A stretch of DNA of 64,000 nt from Deltaproteobacteria bacterium (GTDB taxonomy: Bacteria; Desulfobacterota; DSM-4660; Desulfatiglandales; HGW-15): positions 57,562 to 121,561 of the forward strand of contig JAFGFM010000009.1 in assembly GCA_016931115.1 (NCBI GenBank), written 5' to 3'. A program made the translations under genes and the position numbers. The notes under the pieces are model-generated. The model ran no database searches and was not told the origin of the DNA. It saw only the letters and a program-made list of their open reading frames with translations. Shown here piece after piece: positions 58,720 to 64,000 of the stretch. Within the stretch, counting starts at the first letter, position 1. Each line of letters opens with the position of its first letter.

Positions 58720-58911
58720 TTAGTGCCCGCACTGCGAACATATAACCTTAAACTCTTTGCCATTGTATATGGTGATGTCATTGCCGAGATAATGTCCGAA
58801 GGTAATATGATGTCCACAATCAAGCTTAAACTTACGCCCCGACAGGGTTTTAATAAGAATATCCTTTAATGCATTAGCCTCCTGATACAAGGCTTTCTGC
58901 TCTTTGGTCAT
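58720..58911 (-). CDS. Small zinc-ribbon-like protein
   Basis: FKLDCGHHITFGH...VICSQCGH. Confidence 0.55.
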   Translation of the reverse strand: MTKEQKALYQEANALKDILIKTLSGRKFKLDCGHHITFGHYLGNDITIYNGKEFKVICSQCGH

Positions 58912-58994
58912 GGTGTGCCTCCATAAAATAAAAACCCCCACAACCTTAAACAGGGCTGTGAGGCGTATTAATTGTTAAATGGTACTGATACTGT

Positions 58995-59789
58995 TTATAC
59001 TGCTAATCGTTCTTCATAACAGTCGCCTTTCAGGATTAGATTTAATATTCCCTCCACATCTTTAATGACCCTTACACAGGCTGATAAAGGAGACCTGTTT
59101 ACCTTGGAGGCATATTCGTGGATATACATATATGAATTGCCGATGTGCTTTTCTCCTGACTTACCTACAAGTGCACACAATGCCAGTGAACATAGTTCAG
59201 CAGTTATCTCCTGCAACGGGTCTTGGCCTTTTTTTAATGACCCCTTCAATATTTCATCTGCACAATGTGAAAGTTCATGGAAAAAAACTACCTCCTCTTT
59301 GCTTGCAAGTGCTATTTCCTTCCGTGGTGATGAATAATACCCATAGTATGAATAGTTTCCAGGCACAGCCTTAACATTGATACCCCATTCAACCGCCCTC
59401 TGTATCAATGGCAGGTCTGGTACTTCAATATTTTCATAATCTAAAGGGTCTCCTTCTGTGTCCTGTACCCTGAACACAGGTTTACAGCCAAAGCCATATA
59501 GTGCCTGTTTCTCCTGCCCCTCTTCATCATCAACAAATTTGATATATGGGATAAGGATGTATACTGCCTTGCTCCCTGCCTTTACATACCTGCCTGCCTG
59601 TCGCCATTGTGCCCAGCCTCTGCAATCCATACTGCCAGCACAGAACATTATAGTCCTGTTTAATAAAGACCAATGGGTGCTGGGTACATTAGGTATGGGA
59701 TACATTGAAAATGCTATTGCCTTTGGGATATCTCCGGTTTTGAACCTGCTTAAAATGTTGAATAGTGTCTGCTTTACATTTGCATTCAT
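58995..59789 (-). CDS. ArdC-like antirestriction protein with HELSH metallopeptidase motif
   Basis: WRQAGRYVKAGSKAVYILIPY; EEVVFFHELSHCADE. Confidence 0.75.
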   Translation of the reverse strand: MNANVKQTLFNILSRFKTGDIPKAIAFSMYPIPNVPSTHWSLLNRTIMFCAGSMDCRGWAQWRQAGRYVKAGSKAVYILIPYIKFVDDEEGQEKQALYGFGCKPVFRVQDTEGDPLDYENIEVPDLPLIQRAVEWGINVKAVPGNYSYYGYYSSPRKEIALASKEEVVFFHELSHCADEILKGSLKKGQDPLQEITAELCSLALCALVGKSGEKHIGNSYMYIHEYASKVNRSPLSACVRVIKDVEGILNLILKGDCYEERLAV

Positions 59790-59914
59790 AATAATCTCCT
59801 TTCGTCGTTTATGGTTAAAATAAGAAAGCCCTATACCTGGTGAGGTATAAGGCTCTACTGGTTATCGTGTGCAGTATGTGAAAACTGATTTACTTCGAAT
59901 ACTTTGAGGTTGTT

Positions 59915-59950
59915 GGACATCGATGTCCTTTTTCTAATCTGATTAGAAAA
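59915..59950. promoter_or_regulatory. Tandem palindromes, candidate operator
   Basis: GGACATCGATGTCC (59915-59928) and TTTTCTAATC-T-GATTAGAAAA (59930-59950). Confidence 0.45.
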
Positions 59951-60512
59951 CGGTTAATGGCGGGGGCTATAACTCCTGACACCAGGAATACCCTCTCATC
60001 ATATATCAGGTAGCCAAAGGCTATAAATTGGCCTAAAATTTAATCTTTGATTATGGTAATATGCATAGGGTTAATGCCGATCATCAATTGTGGACTAAAT
60101 ATTGGCTTCTCACGTATTGTTTTTGTATCTGAAAAGGGCGATTGTAGCCATAGTAATGTAAATCATATAATAGGTAGTATCCCATCATCAATATACACAA
60201 ATACTCTCCAGCTTATTCCAGTACCTGTATCCGTCATACATCCAGCAATTCTCCAGAGCATTCATAAGCATGCCGGTTATTTTGATTTTATAGGACTATG
60301 GGGACTTTGCAGCACATCACCATCATCCTTTTTGAATACCTTTGTTAAGTGTTGCAATCACCCCATTAGAACCAAAAAATAAATTATGTTATGTATTTGA
60401 CCGAATAAATAGAACAAAATCGTGGCCTTTTTTCAGGGTAAAGTATTTTACTTGCCAGAGTGTCAGTCTTTCTGTAACAATATTACATAAAAACTTAAAT
60501 ATAGGGCCTGCC

Positions 60513-60959
60513 ATGAGTCAAGTCATTTGAATACCAGGGATTATTTATAAAAGATTAGAGTCTCATGCTGTTGGATTTGATAGTCCAGGTAGTGTTATTG
60601 AAAGGTTGTTAGACTTTTATGAAACCTATAAAAAGAAGGAAAAAACTATGATTAGTAATGGAGGCAAAAATTCTTTAGGTAGCTTTAATTACCAACCAAG
60701 GCTCTCTCATAGTAAAGAGAGGTATAGCTCTTCAGCATCTGGAAGGTTCACACTTGATTTAAAAAGTAAAACATATACTATTACAAGCCCCCAAGGTATA
60801 TCAAAAACCTTTCAATTACCGGCGGACGATAACAAAACGGGAATAAGAGAGTTAACACACGAAGTTGAAAAATTTGTGAGTGAACAAGGGGGTACAGAGG
60901 GTCAGATTAAAGCTGCTCGCAAAAAGTTGACTGAACATGATTACCATATTACAAAATAA
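60513..60959 (+). pseudogene. RHH/SeqA-N-like small protein with in-frame TGA at codon 6
   Basis: MSQVI*IPGIIYKRLESHAVGFDSPGSVIERLLDFYETYKKKEKTMISNGG... continuous frame to 60959. Confidence 0.45.
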
Positions 60960-61045
60960 TTTTAATAAGATATAATTAAAATGTTTCTATAATAACATCA
61001 TAACTTGAAACCTTGATAGTTCAAGTATGGTGAAAAGAGGTCATT

Positions 61046-61903
61046 ATGAAACAGCTTCATATTATAGCTATCGTCTCATTGTGGATTATAATTATACTCG
61101 TTGATAGGAGGTATGCCGAAGCACAAAATTCGAATTTGGATGCAGTTTTCTATTATAACCAAGGATATGACTTTGAAGAAACAGGACAGTATGATGAAGC
61201 TATCATTTATTACAGCAAGGCCATAGAAATAAATCCGAGGTATGCTGATGCTTACTACAATCGAGGGCTTGTTTATGGTAGAGGAAAAGGCCAATACGAC
61301 ATGGCTATTGCTGACTTCGGAAAGGTCATTGAAATAAACCCGAGATATGCTGACGCTTACATCAACCGCGGAAAGGCATACAACGAAAAAGGTCAATATG
61401 ATAAGGCTATCACTGATTACAACAATGTCATTAAAATAAATCCGAAGAACGCTATGGCTTACTACAATCGTGGCATTGCATATGAGGCAAAAGGTCAGCA
61501 TGAAAAAGCTATCGATGATTATAGTATTTCCATTAATATAAACCCAAAATATACTGAAGCTTATATTAACCGTGGAAAGGCTTATAATGAAAAAGGCCTG
61601 TTAGGTAAGGCTATCGCTGATTTCGATAAGGCCATAGAAATAAATCCGAGGCATGCTAACGCTTACAATAATTTAGGAAATATTTATGATAATAAAGGCC
61701 AATATGATAAGGCTATTTTATATTACACGAAGGCCATAGAAATAAATCCTAAATTTGCTGCAGCTTATAATAATCGTGGAGTTTCTTTTTTTCTTAAAAG
61801 AGAATACGATAAGGCATGGGATGATGTCTATAGCGCTCAAAAATTAGGTTATCAGGTTCACCCTGGATTTCTCAAGGCCCTTCGTGAATCTTCGGGAAAG
61901 TGA
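61046..61903 (+). CDS. Exported TPR-repeat protein
   Basis: N-terminal hydrophobic segment and multiple 34-aa units YDEAIIYYSKAIEINPRYADAYYNRG. Confidence 0.9.
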   Translation: MKQLHIIAIVSLWIIIILVDRRYAEAQNSNLDAVFYYNQGYDFEETGQYDEAIIYYSKAIEINPRYADAYYNRGLVYGRGKGQYDMAIADFGKVIEINPRYADAYINRGKAYNEKGQYDKAITDYNNVIKINPKNAMAYYNRGIAYEAKGQHEKAIDDYSISININPKYTEAYINRGKAYNEKGLLGKAIADFDKAIEINPRHANAYNNLGNIYDNKGQYDKAILYYTKAIEINPKFAAAYNNRGVSFFLKREYDKAWDDVYSAQKLGYQVHPGFLKALRESSGK

Positions 61904-62498
61904 AATTAGGTTATTAGTAATCCAAAACGATTAACATGAATAAAATCTTATTAAATACCGTTTCATCTTTTCAGTATACGATAGTAAAATAGATAGTACC
62001 ATTCCGACATCAAAATAGATATAATACATTTTCATGAGAATTGAATGGAAAATCTGAACAGCAGTATCAGGACACCCACTAAAAAAAATAAAAAAATTTT
62101 CGTTTTATTGTCATGACACTACAAATCAACTGTAATAATTGATGATAAGCAATGGCAGTCGTCTTAACCCATCAAAGGACAATCCGATTTTTTATGCTTT
62201 TCCTGTAATAGACGGAGTGTTTTTAGTACATCCCATATGTGATGTTGTCATTGACGATAATATTCCATGATGAGATGAAATAACAGTTATAGTATTGTAA
62301 TTACTACTATACTCTAATATTATTACACTAAAAAGATACGGTTAACACTGGTGTAATTACACTATTACAGGAGCCAGGCGCACACATTTCATGCTTATGT
62401 AAAAATGCATGTGGCAGGCATTATTTTTTTGAACTGAATTTCACAGATGACCAGGATGTAAAAGGCATAATAATACTGCTATGGTAAATCGTGGTAAT

Positions 62499-62517
62499 TG
62501 GTTGTGGATAGGTTGCG
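62499..62517 (+). promoter_or_regulatory. Putative integrase arm-type site, right
   Basis: TGGTTGTGGATAGGTTGCG. Confidence 0.5.
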
Positions 62518-62589
62518 TTTTATAGTAAAATAATTGAAACAACATCATAAAAGCATCTAATAATATCAATTAGTTATAGCACTCCAAGC

Positions 62590-62608
62590 AATCCCGCCTT
62601 CGGCACCA
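62590..62608. repeat. Right attachment-site core (tRNA-Leu 3' end duplicate)
   Basis: AATCCCGCCTTCGGCACCA. Confidence 0.9.
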
Positions 62609-62620
62609 TAAAAATATAAA

Positions 62621-62652
62621 GGGCCTTAACACAATGTTAAGGCCCTTTTTTT
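62621..62652 (+). terminator. Intrinsic terminator, probably the displaced tRNA-Leu terminator
   Basis: GGGCCTTAAC-acaat-GTTAAGGCCC followed by TTTTTTTA. Confidence 0.8.
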
Positions 62653-62831
62653 ATTTCCAGCAAGCAGGTCTTTTTATTTTTTCGTTTGCTAACTGCTTCA
62701 ACAACAGGAAATAGCATAGTGGCATCACATCCTGACCTTTTTCTAAAACTTAAATTTTAGGAGTGAGGTTGACATAAATTTTATATGTAATTACAATGTG
62801 GCTACGCGTTATTTAAGGAGACAGAGAGTTT

Positions 62832-63089
62832 ATGAGGGCAAATATAATAAAAATAGGGAATTCCCAGGGGGTGCGTATCCCGAAACCATTACTTGACCAA
62901 ACTGGGATTAGAGATGAAGTGGAGTTGGAGGTGGAAAAATCTCAGATTATTATCCGGTCAATCTCAAGTCCGAGGGCTGGATGGGATAATGCCTTCAAGG
63001 CAATGGCTCAAAATAAAGATGATAATCTGTTAGATGGAAATGAAGCAATTTCATACTCCTGGGATGAAGAAGAATGGCAATGGAAATAA
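62832..63089 (+). CDS. mazE: MazE/AbrB-like antitoxin
   Basis: IIKIGNSQGVRIPKPLLDQTGIRDEVELEVEKSQIIIRS...GWDNAF. Confidence 0.85.
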   Translation: MRANIIKIGNSQGVRIPKPLLDQTGIRDEVELEVEKSQIIIRSISSPRAGWDNAFKAMAQNKDDNLLDGNEAISYSWDEEEWQWK

Positions 63090-63229
63090 GGCGTTTCGAT
63101 GTATGCCTGGCAAATCTTGACCTGACCATCACATTAGACAAAACACGATTGATAAAAAACCTTGGAACTATCAGTTCAGATGCCCAGTTAAAAGTCATTT
63201 CCGTCCTGCAACGTCTATTCGCATTCTAA
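63074..63229 (+). pseudogene. mazF: MazF with in-frame internal deletion (51 aa)
   Basis: MAMEIRRFDVCLANLDLTIT joined to LDKTRLIKNLGTISSDAQLKVISVLQRLFAF; overlaps mazE. Confidence 0.75.
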
Positions 63230-63263
63230 AATGCCCTGAAAATTACAGTTCTGTATTCGGCTC

Positions 63264-63298
63264 AAAAGCAGCCTTAACAGCTAGTTAAGGCTGCTTTT
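63264..63298. terminator. Bidirectional terminator
   Basis: AAAAGCAGCCTTAAC-agcta-GTTAAGGCTGCTTTT between convergent genes. Confidence 0.85.
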
Positions 63299-63304
63299 GT
63301 ATAA

Positions 63305-63823
63305 CTATTCCAGCCTTTGAAACACATATTTTACAGCCATATCGCCATAACCCATCTTACCGTCAGCAGAGGGCTTAATAGCCTGCATGCCCGGCATAAC
63401 CATCTTGTCATACTGCGGTTCAAGTATGAGGTTATCACCTTCCATATAGCACTTGAATGTCATTGTCCCTAAGGAAGGGAATGCAGCTATTTTATGATGG
63501 ACAATTATCTCATCACCGGTAAACTCATATGTCCCGGCATCTGCCATGAATGAGCGGTTGGCTGAAGGCGCTGTTTCACCCGGAGCGGCTTTTGGGGTAA
63601 AATCACGGATTGCGCTGTAGTGCTTTTTGGCTATATACACCATAAACTGTGCGTCATCACGGTTTCTTTTGTTTTCACCAACACCCACATCCATGTTTTT
63701 AAGGCTCCACACACCCTGGATTTTGTTTGCATCGGCCTTAATCACCTTTTTGGTCTCTGCTGCCTGGGCAGTTAAAAAGGAAAATACAATAAATAAACAG
63801 AGAAAAAATACAGATCGTTTCAT
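63305..63823 (-). CDS. Exported hypothetical protein (lipocalin-like beta-barrel)
   Basis: Signal peptide; IQGVWSLKNMDV...GTYEFTGDEIIVHHKIA. Confidence 0.6.
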   Translation of the reverse strand: MKRSVFFLCLFIVFSFLTAQAAETKKVIKADANKIQGVWSLKNMDVGVGENKRNRDDAQFMVYIAKKHYSAIRDFTPKAAPGETAPSANRSFMADAGTYEFTGDEIIVHHKIAAFPSLGTMTFKCYMEGDNLILEPQYDKMVMPGMQAIKPSADGKMGYGDMAVKYVFQRLE

Positions 63824-64000
63824 AATAGCTCTCCTTTTAATGAATTAATTCAAAGTTACAACCGCATTATAAGCAAGATGTAATACCACTGCTGAACCAA
63901 GATTGCCAGTTTTTTTAATTATGTTGTCAGTTTATTTATGTTGTGAGGATTTTAATTCTTTTAATTCAAGAGATCTTATACATAATCTTTCCATTTTATT

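Larger units (their letters stand above)
54897..62608. mobile_element. ~7.7-kb integrative element in tRNA-Leu(GAG)
   Basis: 19-bp direct repeat boundaries, tyrosine integrase adjacent to tRNA, xis-like HTH gene, ArdC-like gene. Confidence 0.85.

Noticed and set aside
60528-60530. Selenocysteine TGA
   Set aside because: No evident SECIS-like hairpin and no redox context; the protein looks like an RHH-type DNA-binding protein.
61904-62490. Cargo gene in the AT-rich right end of the element
   Set aside because: No ORF with coding character on either strand; left as non-coding.
54897-62608. Complete prophage
   Set aside because: No capsid, portal, terminase or tail genes in the 7.7 kb.

Overview
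64 kb of a Gram-negative, probably anaerobic (deltaproteobacterial-like; inferred only from gene content) chromosome. Core blocks: an NADH-oxidising flavin/Fe-S gene set (2.2-7.6 kb); aspS with gatA/gatB-like genes (8.0-12.6 kb); a molybdopterin oxidoreductase (32.4 kb); greA and Feo iron uptake (38.5-42.4 kb); an ECF metal transporter pair (42.5-44 kb); a kdsA-kdsC-lptCAB-rpoN-hpf-ptsN block (45.4-52.4 kb); gap-tpi-secG and tRNA-Leu(GAG) (52.5-54.9 kb). Accessory blocks: a minus-strand defence/toxin-antitoxin island (about 15-26 kb) whose intergenic regions are built from several dispersed repeat families; an ABC exporter with two permease-peptidase fusions (26.7-31.5 kb); a REP-like palindrome cluster (34.5 kb); and a compact 7.7 kb integrative element in tRNA-Leu, bounded by a 19-bp direct repeat (54.9-62.6 kb). 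Main items to follow up: (1) an AspRS with a C-terminal GatC-like domain, next to a GatA-like protein lacking its catalytic residues and a gatB with an out-of-frame internal deletion; (2) paired ABC permeases with one intact and one apparently inactive gluzincin domain; (3) a SIR2 / NYN-LOTUS / RhuM / ORF6N-PLD defence-like cluster in a repeat mosaic; (4) several toxins or enzymes broken by internal deletions or single stops (flavodoxin, gatB, PIN, MazF, an RHH-like protein). All calls come from reading the sequence; no searches were run.
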